64,000 bases of DNA, from the NCBI GenBank assembly GCA_963691655.1, contig OY829329.1, positions 54,883,408 to 54,947,407 on the forward strand. The letters are read 5' to 3'. Source of the stretch: Toxonevra muliebris. Taxonomy: Eukaryota; Arthropoda; Insecta; Diptera; Pallopteridae. The notes beneath the pieces are model-generated. The model ran no database searches and was not told the origin of the DNA. It was given only the letters and a program-made list of their open reading frames with translations. The position numbers were made by a program, and so were the translations under genes. The first letter of the stretch is position 1; each line of letters begins with the position of its first letter. Below are positions 13,287 through 25,254 of this stretch, piece by piece.

Positions 13287-15211
13287 ACTGCGTAACGTAA
13301 GTGTAGGCAATTCGGATCGATTTTCGCAAGGGAAACTTTGAGCGCTTAAAATAAGGATTACAGATTTATGAAAAAAAAAAATGTTTTAATACAAAATTAA
13401 AGCATATTTCTTCCTCTTTTAAAGTTGTTAACTACCAAGAAAAAACAAAACATAACTTTTTTTTAATAGTTACTTAGGTAACATCACTTCGAAAAAAATG
13501 GATTGCATGCAATTCGGATCGTGATGTATGTAATTCGGATCAGCAAAATTTATAGCAAATTATCTTTAGTTTGAGTTTTATTTAGATGCAAAATATAAAT
13601 TTGGTGTTTAAGGAAAATATATATATATAAAAAAATGTATGTATATGCGCGTAAATACATACACACACATACATACAAATTGTTGTCCAAATCTATGTAT
13701 CTTCCTTATGTGTTCATATACCGTTTGTCCGATCTTAGAAAAATTTGATGTAGAGATCATTTATGTATATGTGAAGTTGTGGGCTATAAAATTCGACCAT
13801 ACCTCAAAGTGGGCGTCTCATTTTCGCAAAAATCCAATATCATCGAATATCATATTGAGCAAAATTAATAACATTTGATATGAAGACTTAGTTGTTCCAC
13901 ACCGAACTAATTCTCAATTATGGGCCTACTCATGGGCATATCAAATTTAGGGGAAGAGGATGTGGCTGGGCGATAGATGCGTATGGGACTGTTCAATCTT
14001 AAGTAGTAGCAATAGCGGATCTAAGGGTCTTAGGAAAGGGATAAGGGTTTGGGGTTAAATACCGCTAACCTCCCTCCCAATTTCCCCCTAACCTCCTCCA
14101 ACTCCACCCTAACCGCCTCCTCCCAACTCCCCTCCCCCCCAACGCCTCCTTAACTCCCCCTTCCTCACTGATAAGAATTTCATATATTTGATCGTTGGCC
14201 GCAAAGAAAAAAAATTTAAAAGGGATGAACAAATGTTAACCCCCTTAAGGTAAATCTCTGTATCCGCTAGTCAGTTGCCACGCCCGTGTGCTGATGAACA
14301 ATGAAAAATATAAAAATCATTTCTTCGAATCATTCTAAGAAATTTCTGAATTAAAATTTATAAATATATTGACATAATCAAAAATTAAAATGTGGTCTGG
14401 AATAAAAAAATACTAATCAATATATTTTTAGTCAAATTCGATATGAAAAATTACTTGTTAGTTTCAAAATTAGTATAACTGTAAGAAACGCTATTAATTT
14501 CAATTAATATTTCAACAAAAAAAAAATATTTCTTGATTTTAAATTGCAAAATTTTTGACTAAAATTCAAAATATTTTTCAAATTAATCTAAACTTTGAAC
14601 TCAAATTCCACAAAAACTTTCTGAACAAAGGGCCGATCCGAATTACCTCCAAACATCACCTATTATATCTAAATCACAACTAAAAAACTTTCGTTAAGTA
14701 AAACCATATAGTTTTTCTAAATTTTGTAATTATGCAAACACCTCATTTGCTGGTAATTCGGATCATCGATCCGGATTATATGCTATTGGAAAAACGCATG
14801 CTGGTAATTCGGATCGGATTCGATATAAAAGTCAATTTATTTCTTAGTATGTTTTCTAAAATGGTGCTTATTTTTACCAAACTATAGCGGAATGTTTAGT
14901 GAAAAAAACCCTATATAAATTATATAAATATATTTACCAGCACAAAAGTTATTATTATTATAAAATTTGTGGGTTTCTTATTTGATTTGCTAAGGCTTTG
15001 TATGAAAATACGCTCACTCTTAGTTTCTTCGCTCACAACTGATTAATTTGAAATAATTGAAATAAGTGGTGCATACCATTAGAAAGGGGAAATGATTCTC
15101 GTTCGTTTTGATACGTAATTTTAAAAAATACCAAAGCAAAGTTATTATCAAAACAAAATCGATCTGAATTATATACATCGATCCGAATTACCCTCATTTA
15201 CGTTATACAGT
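13287..15211. mobile_element. Inverted-repeat element with reiterated AATTCGGATC
   Basis: The ends are inverted copies: ACTGCGTAACGTAAGTG at 13287 against ACTGTATAACGTAAATG read from 15211. The 10-mer AATTCGGATC or a near match occurs at about 13308, 13510, 13531, 14753 and 14805 on the + strand and at about 14633, 15160 and 15179 on the - strand. Repeated subterminal motifs like this are typical transposase-binding arrays. The middle includes a C-rich tract (about 14065-14165). No transposase frame survives, and no target duplication is clear. Confidence 0.65.
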
Positions 15212-16270
15212 TCTTCTCCATCACATTTAGTTCTTCCACAATATGAACCTGATGTCGGAAAAATGTAGTCTTCTGGGGCTATAAGGAAACTCCTTTATTT
15301 CAACAGATACGAACTCCTCCTGAAAATGAGGTTTTAAACACCCTTTTTCGATATAGGGCAGCTAGAACTTTAGTTTAGCACTCATTCACTGGGCCTTGGA
15401 AATAGTAGCGAACTTTATGTGGTGAGAGACTAAAATAGATTAGCCCTAACCTTACAAAGAAAATTCTGCCAAAGAACTTTTAATACTTGTTCAGCTAAGT
15501 CCAACCCAATAGAGTATACATAGGTTACAAGGTCTTTTCTTCTCCTCAAAAAGACTTTTAATTCAGAAATGAGATATTTTAGTGATCTATTTTCAGAAAA
15601 GAGGACGGTTAACCCTAGAGAGCATGATTCTTTTGCAGAACATTTGCCGCTTCTAGGGTTAAAATAAATGCAGTTTTAAAAAAATTCCCAGTATCAGACA
15701 TTACTCGGGTAACAATAAAATTTGCCAAATTTTTGGGAACTTGCAATTTCCTTCTGTTTCCAAAAGCAATTACTTTTTTCGTATCTATTTCCACAAATTT
15801 GTTCACAACAACAATTAAATGTTTCCTGGTTTTCTGTGGTTATAGTTGCAAAACAATCAAATTCATAGAAATTTCTCTTATTTGTTGTTGGAAATATTTC
15901 GCTGCATTTTGCTTCCTTAGATGTTTTATAAAATCATATCAAATATACGATTAAGTAATTGTTTGGATAGTTGTGTGTGTAAAATGAAATGAAATAAGCC
16001 ACACACAATTCTATAGAAAAAGTGTTTAATGGAAGTGTGGCAAATTTTTGTTTATTACGTTTATGGAATTTTGTTTACTTTGATCTTGACGCATCTATCA
16101 TCAAAGCGTCTTGTTTTTCCTTTTATTCATTCATTCATTCATAAGCGACTTCGTCATTGTTCACAATAAGTAAAAATAAAACTTCTTAAGAACATTTTTT
16201 TTTGCATATATTTTTTTAATTGCACAATTTTTATTTACATTGATTATTGTGGTATATATAATATGTATAT
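15212..16270. other. Non-coding spacer with a tiny palindrome
   Basis: No gene is recognised. At 15609-15664 the sequence TTAACCCTAGAGAGC is mirrored by GCTTCTAGGGTTAA. The pair is bounded by TTAA and is too short to classify; it may be a relic of a TTAA-targeting element. Short open frames at 15615-15954 overlap on both strands and look fortuitous. Confidence 0.4.
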
Positions 16271-18371
16271 TAGGGTGGCCCTTAGCTATAGATAATTTTT
16301 CAAAAGTTAAAATGTTACTGCTCCCTTCCCCTAATCTGGTTCCAATCAAGAAAAAACCGGACTGAGAAAAATTTCACCTCCATCGGACAACTTTTAGGTG
16401 ACCCTCAAACGCCTTGAAGTTGAAACATAGTATACGCAACTATTAACTGCGTTCGAAAGCGGTATAACGGTATTCCCTATCTTAACCATTTTCTTGTTTC
16501 TTCTTAGAGAAATTTATTCGGCCACACCCAGGAAATTGTGTGAAAACATTCTGAATCAAATTTACCAAAAATAAATTCAAAAGATTCCAGAAACAATATG
16601 GAAAATTTAAGAAATATTAGGTTATTTTTATTAACACACACAACTTCTATAGGAGAAAGGTATTTTTTGATAGTTTTTTAGGAGAATATGAAAATTAAAT
16701 CTAGAGGTTAATTTTCAAAGTCATGACTATTCATTGAAGATATTTGAAATCAAATCCGTAATTCTGGGTTATGATTTCAAATATTAGTAGCTTATATAGG
16801 ATATTGAAAGATTGAGAACTACCACTAAGATCACTGATGAGGAATTGTGGCGAATTCCGAAACGGCCGTCTGATTTGCCCGTCTCTATATACATTGCTGT
16901 TGTGATGACTACATTTGTTCATTAACCTGTTTATATATAACTTCGAAAGGTATTTTTATTTATAGAAATAAAACATATCTAATGTAAAAAATAAACAAGA
17001 ATTAAATATTATTTCTTCGTAAGAGAAGATTTAGTAGCTGTTGGGTATTTTTTTCGGTCTGCTGCAACGTTACAAAAGACGAAAACTTGATGTTTCTAAA
17101 GGAAGGAAAATCATTTTGGTGTAGAATATACCTCTTCAGTTGATTTTTTCTTCTTTCTCTTCTTCACCTTTGTCTGCTTCCAATATAATTTGAGCTATCA
17201 TTGTCATCAAATAAGGATAGAGCCACAGTTTCGGGAGCTAAATACCAGAGACGGTTGGAAAATTTTTTCGCAGCAGCCTTAGTGATTTCTGGATCAATAT
17301 TCTAATAAACCAGGCGAGCAAAAGAAATACAAATTTTTCTTAAAGAGTTCTTCTCCCTATGAGATAACAGAAACTGATTTTGAAATAAGTAAATCTTGAA
17401 TGCAAAAATCGCCTTTGCCATTCACCTAGCATGACTTACAGGTCCTGGTGTATGAAACAATATCTCATTTTTTGGAATGCCACCAAGAAAGATCATTGTT
17501 AACTCCAACAACTCTCGGTAATCATCTCGCTGTTGTTTCTTTATGGAAAGGTGTTGTTCAAGAAATCCAAGAATGATAGAGCGAACATCATCAGTCACTT
17601 CATTACTACCAGTTATGTAAACGTTCTTGTCCAGTTTTATCCAAGTTTCTCTGAATCTGTTGAAAAGTTTCATGTCTGGACCAAAAGTTGCATCCATCAG
17701 TGAGTCGTAACACCTTCTCAAAACTTGCTCAAAAATATGGTAACGGCAAGGAAGATACAACAGGTCACGATTGAACATTTTTTCGAGATTTATACCGGCA
17801 CCATTTACTTGATTTCTTCCATTTCTTCATAAGATCTTTGTTTCCTGGTAGCTTCCATTGCAGTGCGCTTCAGTGCTCTTTCTATCTTGTGTTTTAGTTT
17901 TTGATCAACACCAATCATGGAGCCCGGTCGTCCTTTAAAAATTTTTATCTTCATCATTGAGCTATGTCAAAGAGATCGTCTAAAATTTCCACAAATTTTC
18001 CTTTTGTTCTAGTCAAATTTTTCTGTAAACGTTTTCATTCATCATACAGTTTTAGTAACTTATCAATGCAGTGGTCAGTTCTTCTAACAAGAATTCTTGC
18101 TTTTTGCTAAAAAATGGAAACTTCTTGAATTACCAGTGCTGTACTTTCTTTAATGGAGATATTTACAACTCGTACGTTGTACTACAAAAAGTTGATTAAT
18201 CTGAAAAAATGACTTTACGGGCGACACTGTAAAACTTAATGGTCGATGAGGGCCGCCTCGCAGTTGTCTGATCGATCTCAAATTTTGTACAGATTATTTC
18301 TTTATTGATTGAAATAAAATAGGTGTCTGGGAGCTTAACTTTTAAAAAGTTAAAATATAAGGGCCACCCTA
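16271..18371 (-). mobile_element. hAT-like element, 2.1 kb, degenerate
   Basis: The element begins TAGGGTGGCCCTTA and ends in its inverse TAAGGGCCACCCTA. An exact 8-bp duplication, ATGTATAT, lies at 16263-16270 and 18372-18379; the flank is an AT repeat, so this match is weaker than it looks. The size, 8-bp duplication and TAGGG end fit hAT. Coding remnants lie on the - strand (see the next entry). Confidence 0.78.
17120..17778 (-). pseudogene. Transposon-encoded protein remnant
   Basis: The - strand frame 17778-17422 gives 118 residues including YLPCRYHIFEQVL, a GPDMKLFNRFRETW segment and LELTMIFLGGIP. Further along the same strand (about 17400-17240) another frame reads as KKFSNRLWYLAPETVAL. 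I recall these motifs as a conserved protein repeatedly found in arthropod and cnidarian genomes and apparently carried by DNA transposons, but I cannot name the family with certainty. Stops and frame changes interrupt it. Its position inside the inverted-repeat element at 16271-18371 supports a transposon origin. It is not likely to be expressed as a functional protein. Confidence 0.55.
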
Positions 18372-19125
18372 ATGTATATATATGTTTAAGAATCGTTACG
18401 GGATTGTACGATCTACTGACACATTTTTATATAAATGTGTGAAATAATTAAAGAATCAATACGGGAGTAAACTATTGGTTCAATCATTGTTTAATGTTCA
18501 GCAAAAATATTGTATTTTGCGAGATCTTTCCACTATATGGCCTACAGTTCCAAAATCGGCCTACAGGGGAATTTATTGGCAAAAGTCAAAAGTGTTTCAA
18601 CCAAGACAACATTCCCCAATTGCATTATAGGTGAACCCCTAGCACATTTTCGATCCTTTTTTTTTGACATGTTTCGCTGTGCTCAAATTTCTATAACAAT
18701 GTAACGCAAATGCTGCTTTTCTTTAATGGTTTGTTTAGATCCCCCCCAAGGACATTTCTTTTATTTCTAAACACGTATATTTTAAGACCAACTATCGCAA
18801 AGTCGTCCAATCTGAAAAACTGCAAGTACTAACTGCTTTTGACAGTTCAATTTTGTTACTAACCGATGAGCCATAACGATCATTAGATTGAGATTATCTT
18901 CAGTAGCTTATTGACTCATAAAAGTTTATAAACAGGGAAAAAATTATTTTATGTATTAATCATTTTTAATTTGGTACCAATTTGAATTGATTTACTCGGA
19001 TCTGGGACAGGTATTAGTATAAATTAGTTGGCCGACCTTTGCTTCTAATCGTTTCTATTGACATTTTGCTTCTTTTTTTTTTTTGGTATTGGAAAGGTAT
19101 CGATGGGTTACGGTTGTCTCGTTAA
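18372..19125. other. Non-coding spacer
   Basis: No gene, RNA or delimited repeat is recognised. The open frame at 18510-18704 matches nothing I know. Confidence 0.4.
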
Positions 19126-20349
19126 GGGGTTAGGTCCAGTCAGAGGCGTGAAAAAATTACTATTTAAAATAATGTTGTTTTTTGACAGTTATTTATCTCC
19201 GAAAACTATCTAAACAGAGTTATTATACTATTAGAGTTTAGAGTTGTGGGTGGGCTGGACTTAACCAAAGCACTCAGTCAACGAGGACCATTGTGCTATA
19301 CCCAAGGATAGAACCAGCAGGAGAGAGTAGAGAGACAGGAAAGTTATGTGGGGATAAATGGAAAGAAGAAAGGTCTAGAGTCTCTCAACCTCGAATTTCT
19401 TTGTTTCACCGATGAACCTTAGAAGCTCTGGAAGAGGGAGAGTATTGACATTATTCATACTCAAGACATCACTACCCAACAGCCTTAATCAGATTCTCAC
19501 GAACGCCGGACAGCTACAAAGATAATGCTCGTCCTCAACACACGATTGGCAAATTGGATCGGTGATGACGCCCATGTTAGTCATATGCTGACCACATGTG
19601 TTGTGCCCCGTGATGACACCTACCAGTAATCTCAGGTCATTTCTTCTCAGTTTAAGAAGAAATTCCGCTGATTTCCTGTTAGGTTGTCTCACGAAGCACT
19701 TTGCGGTTCTGCTGGAGTCAAGCTCGGACCATCTTTCTCTATGGATAGAACCCACGAAATCGTTGATCCAACGCATGATCTCCTCAGAACTTACAACAAG
19801 AAAAGGTTCCGGACCCCATGGTGTAATTGCAGAGCCTTCATTAGCTAGTTAATCAGCTAGTTCATTCCCTGCAATACCACAGTGTCCTGAAACCCATATA
19901 AGGCATAACTTGTTGTGTTTGCAACACTACTTAGTTTTGCCTTACACTCGCTGACCAATTTTGAGAAGCGGACAGGGCCTTCAGTGCAGCTTGGCTATCA
20001 CTGCAGATACCTATGCACTTCCCATGCCACCTCTTCTCAGTTATCCAGCTCACCACGTCTAAGATAGCGAAAACCTCCGTTAGGAAGACTGACGTCATCT
20101 TTCCAGTGGAAGCAGAGTACTTGGTCTCATCGTCCAAGTGCCAACCGGATCCAGTACAGTTTGAGGTTTTGGATCCGTCGGTATAGAAGACATGACGAGA
20201 CTCCGGAGTACGATCTCTGGACTTAACCATTGATCACATTTCGGGAACCTGACTTCATATCTTCTTCCGAAGCGGAAACAAATGTAATTACTATCAAAAA
20301 AATTATTCAAAATACTAGATTTTTCACGCCCCTGATTGGACGTAACCCC
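19126..20349. mobile_element. TTAA-flanked element carrying a LINE fragment
   Basis: The ends are inverted copies: GGGGTTAGGTCCAGTCAG at 19126 and, read inward from 20349, GGGGTTACGTCCAATCAG. Both continue with a GGCGTGAAAAA-like block. TTAA flanks both sides (19122-19125 and 20350-20353), as in piggyBac-type insertions. Nearly all the interior is a retrotransposon fragment (about 19240-20270), so the original element was short, around 200 bp. Confidence 0.72.
19440..20230 (-). pseudogene. LINE ORF2 C-terminus: RNase H and zinc knuckle
   Basis: On the - strand, 20230-19931 encodes an RNase H domain with YTDGSK, a glutamate in FLTEVFAI and SDSQAALKAL, the three acidic active-site positions. 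After a frameshift, 19776-19489 gives the C-terminal region ending with ITGHNTCGQHMTNMG and CQSCVEDEHYLCSC, the Cys/His knuckle seen in R1/LOA/I-clade non-LTR retrotransposons. The endonuclease and reverse transcriptase parts are absent, so this is a truncated dead copy. It sits inside the TTAA-flanked element at 19126-20349. Confidence 0.85.
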
Positions 20350-21351
20350 TTAATATAAGTCGGTGGTTACCGATGGCAGGATATCGCCATGTTTAATTAG
20401 ATAATTGTTAAACTTTGAATATTTCGTCCAATTCTAGCCAGAAATAGTATCACATTTTAAAACTTTCGTTAGTCTTGTTTTGAAACGTTCTTAGCTGGAT
20501 GTTTCATGTAAGTTTCTGTAGCCTGATTCCTTGAATTAGAATTAAATGATCGAGGGATCCTTATCCTAGAAAAAATGCATGACCAATTTCAGTGTCTTAT
20601 AATTAATTCATTATCTGCGCTTAAAACTTAAATGTTATTACTAGCTATTAAATTGGGATTATCTTCGAAAATTTATTGTCACGCTTAAATATACAAAGAT
20701 GGAATGATATTTTGTTTTCTATCCAGTATTAATTGGACAGTCGCTAGTATTGAATATAGATGAATATAGATCCATGAGGTCAATTGTACCCGTATATAAT
20801 AAAAAAACAATTGTTTGCAGATAACATGATTTGAGTGCAGAGATATAATCTTTTAATTGTTAAAAAAAAAAAAAATAATTCATAACAATTTTCTGAAATT
20901 TTTTGTCTATTCAAATAGCATATTACAAAAAAAAAGAAAAAAAATGGAACTACTTAAATATGAAAACATGGCATCTACCCAAATATAATTATAACTAAAT
21001 TTAGTCATTCTGTTTTAAAAAATTGTTATAAATGAATTTTGAACTGCAAGCAAGCGAACATCCAAGAATATCGTGCAAAATGATATAATTGTGAAACAAT
21101 AATCGCTGATAAGCATGAGAGCAATTAGTTCCCACTTACATACAAATATTGACGGAACTAATGACAATCGTCTATGTATATTCGATTTACATACAATACC
21201 GAATTCCATGCGATCACACGAGAATTCCAAACTAAAAATGCTAGATCATTTAAAGTAAAACTTCAATCTACATTGAAACGCTGACGGTGACACAATTAAA
21301 ACAATTTCTGTATGATTTTTTCGGGGAAATAAAAGCATAATAATATATAAA
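20350..21351. other. Upstream region of the lipase gene
   Basis: A+T-rich sequence with no recognisable gene. It should contain the lipase promoter. The TATATAAA at about 21343 lies directly before the ATG and is too close to be a usable TATA box unless the leader is nearly absent. Confidence 0.4.
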
Positions 21352-23002
21352 ATGTACAAGCTAAGCTGGTTCCAATTCCTTGCAATTATATTTTGTATGT
21401 GGCAAAAATATATCGGTGGAACAAATGCCCAGAAAAGTTATTTGCAAGCAAAATATTCACCAAGTGTGATCGAAGATTCGCAATTGGATGTGGTAAGTAG
21501 TAAAGTAATTAGTTACAAATTTACTTAACATTTCTCAGCTGGCATCACAATAGAGCCTCGCTGGACCCACCTCTTATAATAATCTATTAATCAACAGTTT
21601 CCACATACTTTTCCATTATAATATTTCATTTTGCTTTCTACATAGGTACAACTTGCTCAAAAATATAATTATCCCATTGAACGACATTATGTCACAACCG
21701 AGGATAAATACATTTTAGGTATGCATCGTATGCCCAGACCTGGAGGACGTCCCATACTTCTAATGCATGGTCTACTGGATAGTTCAATTTCCTGGATATT
21801 ATTCGGTCCTTGGAGTGGTTTAGGTATTTAGCTCTTTATATGAGTATTTATTGTAACGTTTTTTGAATCTGAACTTTGTATCTGCTTCATTTGTTTCGTT
21901 TAGCTTATTATTTATATGATCAAGGTTATGATGTTTGGATGGGTAATGCACGCGGTAATTTCTATTCGCGTAATCATACCACATTTAATCCTAATATAGA
22001 CAAATCATTTTGGAAATTTAGTTGGCATGAAATTGGTAATTATGATTTGCCTGCCATGATTGATTATATACTAGAAAAGACAAAAAATTCGAAACTGGGT
22101 TATGTTGGACATTCGCAGGTGAGTTTATTTAAATGCGTATACATTTTTTTTCACAAAATATTATAGCTCATAAAATAAAAAAATTTTCTCTATTTGAGCA
22201 TTTTATAAAATCTCATTTAAAACAAATTTCATATGCTTTCACTTTCCTCCACAGGGTACTACTTCCTTCTTCGTTATGTGTTCCATGCGCCCTGAATACA
22301 ATGAAAAAATTACCATAATGCATGCAATGGCACCTGTGGCTTTTATGAAAAATATAAAGACACCATTGATTCGTGTAACGCGTAGTTTCTTCAAAATGTC
22401 AACCGATATGGTTAATGAATTTTTACCGCTTAGTGACATCGCGTTTAAGACTTGCTTTACATCAGCACTTGCAGAAAGTACATGCGTAGATTCAATGAGT
22501 CAAATGATGGGTAAAGATCCAAAAATGATGAATATGGTAAGGGAAAACTATAGCTTTTAGTCTTTTCACCTTTTCAAATCTCTCTTTCTTTTTTTCTCCT
22601 CTCTCCCTTTATAAATTTTAGTCAATGTTACCAGTCGTATTCAGTCATTTACCTGCCGGCTGTAATCTTAAACAATTTACACATTATGTTCAATTAGTAG
22701 AGTCGGATCGTTTTTGTCAATTCGATTACGGACCCCTGGAAAATATGAAACGCTATGGCAAAATACAACCACCAGATTATGCAATCGATAAGATAACCGC
22801 ACCTGTGACATTAAATTATGCTTACAATGATTATCTTACAAGTGAAGTGGATGTACAGCGTTTAGCCAAAATGCTACCAAATGTTGTAGATGATAATCTG
22901 TATCCGTATAGGAAATGGAATCATATGACAATGGTATGGGGTGTGGAGGCAAGAGAGTTGGCTCATAAGCGTCTCCTGGAATGGTTTCGTAAATATGATT
23001 GA
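21352..23002 (+). CDS. Secreted acid lipase, five exons
   Basis: An alpha/beta-hydrolase of the acid (lysosomal/gastric-type) lipase family, which hydrolyses triacylglycerols or cholesteryl esters. Exons are 21352-21492, 21646-21823, 21904-22118, 22255-22536 and 22622-23002, joined by GT-AG introns in consistent phase. The product is 398 aa, the usual family length. Residues 5-24 form a hydrophobic signal peptide. HYVTTEDKYILGMHR is the typical N-terminal strand. MHGLLDSS contributes to the oxyanion-hole region, and WMGNARGN follows. The nucleophile serine is in GHSQGTT, split by intron 3. The acid is probably the Asp of AYNDYLTS and the base the His of WNHMTMVWG. Nothing is missing. Resemblance is to the fly Lip1/Lip3/magro group; I cannot say which member. 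Function in gut or fat body is family knowledge. Confidence 0.95.
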
Positions 23003-23153
23003 AAGGTTTCCCAGTATAAGTCAATCAAATCTAGCCGCCAGCGTTCGATTTCTTCTCCCCAAAGTTTCTGGAAATCGCAAAATAGTGTGAGTTAAACTTT
23101 TAAGCTGGCAACACTACTGAGAGCAATGCCTGCATTCTAAAAGAGTTGATATT

Positions 23154-23437
23154 CAGTGTGGCCAACTTTTGTTTTTCAAAATCCGCTAAAATTAAGAATA
23201 AAACGCGTATTTTCTTAAAAAAGAGCGTTAAATTTTCTTCCTTATAAAAGTGCGAGAACACTCAATTCATTTAAACTTTTTCACTAATACAGGCACACAT
23301 CTGATGCAAATTTCTTCGATTTTTCGAAGATATTTTAAATTGAAAAAACTCGCTGAACGCTAAATCACTTTTTTTCCGCGTTTTAATTTTCAAAAAGCAC
23401 TAAAATCAGCGGGAAAAGCGCTCAGTTGGCCACACTG
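23154..23437. mobile_element. hAT-type miniature element downstream of lipase
   Basis: This 284-bp element begins CAGTGTGGCCAAC and ends with GTTGGCCACACTG, a perfect inverted repeat. It is flanked by the exact 8-bp duplication TTGATATT (23146-23153 and 23438-23445), diagnostic for hAT. It starts 151 bp after the lipase stop codon. It holds an AATAAA at 23197-23202, and I see no canonical AATAAA between the stop codon and the element. Confidence 0.9.
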
Positions 23438-23445
23438 TTGATATT

Positions 23446-24165
23446 TCTGCTGCCTATCTATGTTAAGAGAGTCTCTCTTTTCTTTTATTTCAGCGCAAAC
23501 CTTTCGATATTTTTCTCTCTCTCTACTCTACTCTCTACTCAACTATAGAGGAACAACAAAATTATCATCTAACAGTTTTCATTGTCAGAGTTAGAGTGAG
23601 TTAGACAAATTCAAGTAAGTATATCACAATATAAATTTATTATTTATTATTGTTATGTAAATTCGAAATTACTTGAAAACAATTTTCAAAAACAAAAATT
23701 ACAATAAAATGAAGTATGTGCTTTTAACATAATCCCAGAGCAACGTTTTTCTTATGCACGTGTTATTTAAGTGATTAACTTTGTAAAAAAGTAAAGTAAA
23801 ATTGAGAGCTTCAAGCTAAATTGCTGCATTGAAAAGAAAAGTAGAAATCTTTACATTTACACTTTAATTTGACATATGCAGAGTTTAAGCTAAACCATTG
23901 AGGCCAAAACAGACACACAAATATAAGCAAAGAAAACCTAAAGCGCACCCTTTACAAAAATCTATAAGACGACAGAGCAGCAGCTAGCGCTACCTCATAC
24001 GCTATCAACTTTTTACCCCCCACATACACAAAACCAACAAAAATAACAACAAAGTGAATATTTTAATAGTGCATTCAACAGAAATAGCAGAAAAGCCAAA
24101 TGGAGTGAGAGAGAGAGGAATGCATTAAGAAACAAAAAACATGCAAAATAAGAAGGGTGGTGAAG
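23446..24165. other. Non-coding spacer
   Basis: TCTCTCTC-type and A+T-rich sequence without a recognisable gene. It may include part of the lipase 3' untranslated region if the gene reads through the miniature element. Confidence 0.4.
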
Positions 24166-24643
24166 GTTGGTAGCAGGGATGCCAACTCGTTTTTTCTCTC
24201 TCCCCGATAACCCTCGAGAAATTCCCCGCATTGGTATAGTTTCATCTTATATCAGCGCTACAAGCACATTCCACATAAACATTTTACAAAAACGAAATTG
24301 ACCTCAGTGAGTGTCCAAATTCGGTCCAAAACTTAACAAATTTTTATGTGGGACTGGTAGATTAATAGAAACGTACTTTCTGACTCCGGAATTCTTAACA
24401 TCAGTGGCGGATACAGGAAACATTTTTGGGGGGGAGGAAATAAAAAATAAAAATTCTATGAACCAAAACGCCAAACCGAGGGTGAGGGTTTTTTTTCGCG
24501 TTCGTGTATCGTTTTTTTTTTTTTTGCATATTCATAAACTTTATTTCGATGACTAACAATTTCAAAGGTATTGTCATGTGAAACTTACTTACTGGTACGT
24601 TACGCATTTTGGGGAAACCCTATTCTTGTAGCAAAGCATTTTA

Positions 24644-25080
24644 TTATTATTATTTGAAAGAGGACGACTCGAAAGTCAGGCACTGCGACCTATAAGATCT
24701 ATTGTACCAAAGCCCCAAGAAAGAAAGAAAGGCAGAGAGAAAGAAAGATAGATAAGAAACATACCCAAGCCGAGAATTGAACTCGGGTCTCCAGAGATAA
24801 GAATCTGGCACTCTGCCACTAGGCCACAGTGGCGATGGTAGGACTTACAGTTTAACGCCAATTCCGAACGGCTGTGTGGCAATTTTTTATCTTCTCGGTG
24901 GTTTTGCCATTACCAACCAAGGTGTGTACTTGTAGACTTTCTTATAATTCTCATCCACTTCATATCGATAGTAAATATAAGAAGATTATGAGAATTAAGC
25001 ACCAGACCAAGACGGGAATCGAACCCGCAACCTTCTGGATGAAAGTCTAGTGCACTATCCACTAGACAACCGAGGCCGTC
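24644..25080 (-). mobile_element. Two-headed tRNA-derived SINE, copy 2
   Basis: A full-length copy read on the - strand from 25080. It begins GACGGCCTCGGTTGTC. Head A (about 25080-25008) has TCTAGTGGATAGTGC and GGTTCGATTCCC; head B (about 24838-24767) has TGGCCTAGTGGCAGAGTGC and AGTTCAATTCTCGG. A CTTT-rich tract, the block AGATCTTATAGGTCGC and an (AAT)n tail follow. A perfect 15-bp target duplication, TAGCAAAGCATTTTA, lies at 24629-24643 and 25081-25095. This shows that both heads moved together as one retrotransposed unit. Confidence 0.93.
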
Positions 25081-25254
25081 TAGCAAAGCATTTTACAATT
25101 TCTATGATCTATTTCCAAGGTAAAGGATCGTGGAAAATATAACAATAGGAAACATTTATACAGTTTTCGGGTTTAAATTGGTTTATAATGGGTCGAGAAT
25201 TAGTAGAATTTTAAGAATAATTTGAGGTCGGTGATTCCTACCCTGTATTCAAAT

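Noticed and set aside
21343..21351. TATA box of the lipase gene
   Set aside because: TATATAAA directly abuts the start codon, leaving no room for a normal transcription start and leader.
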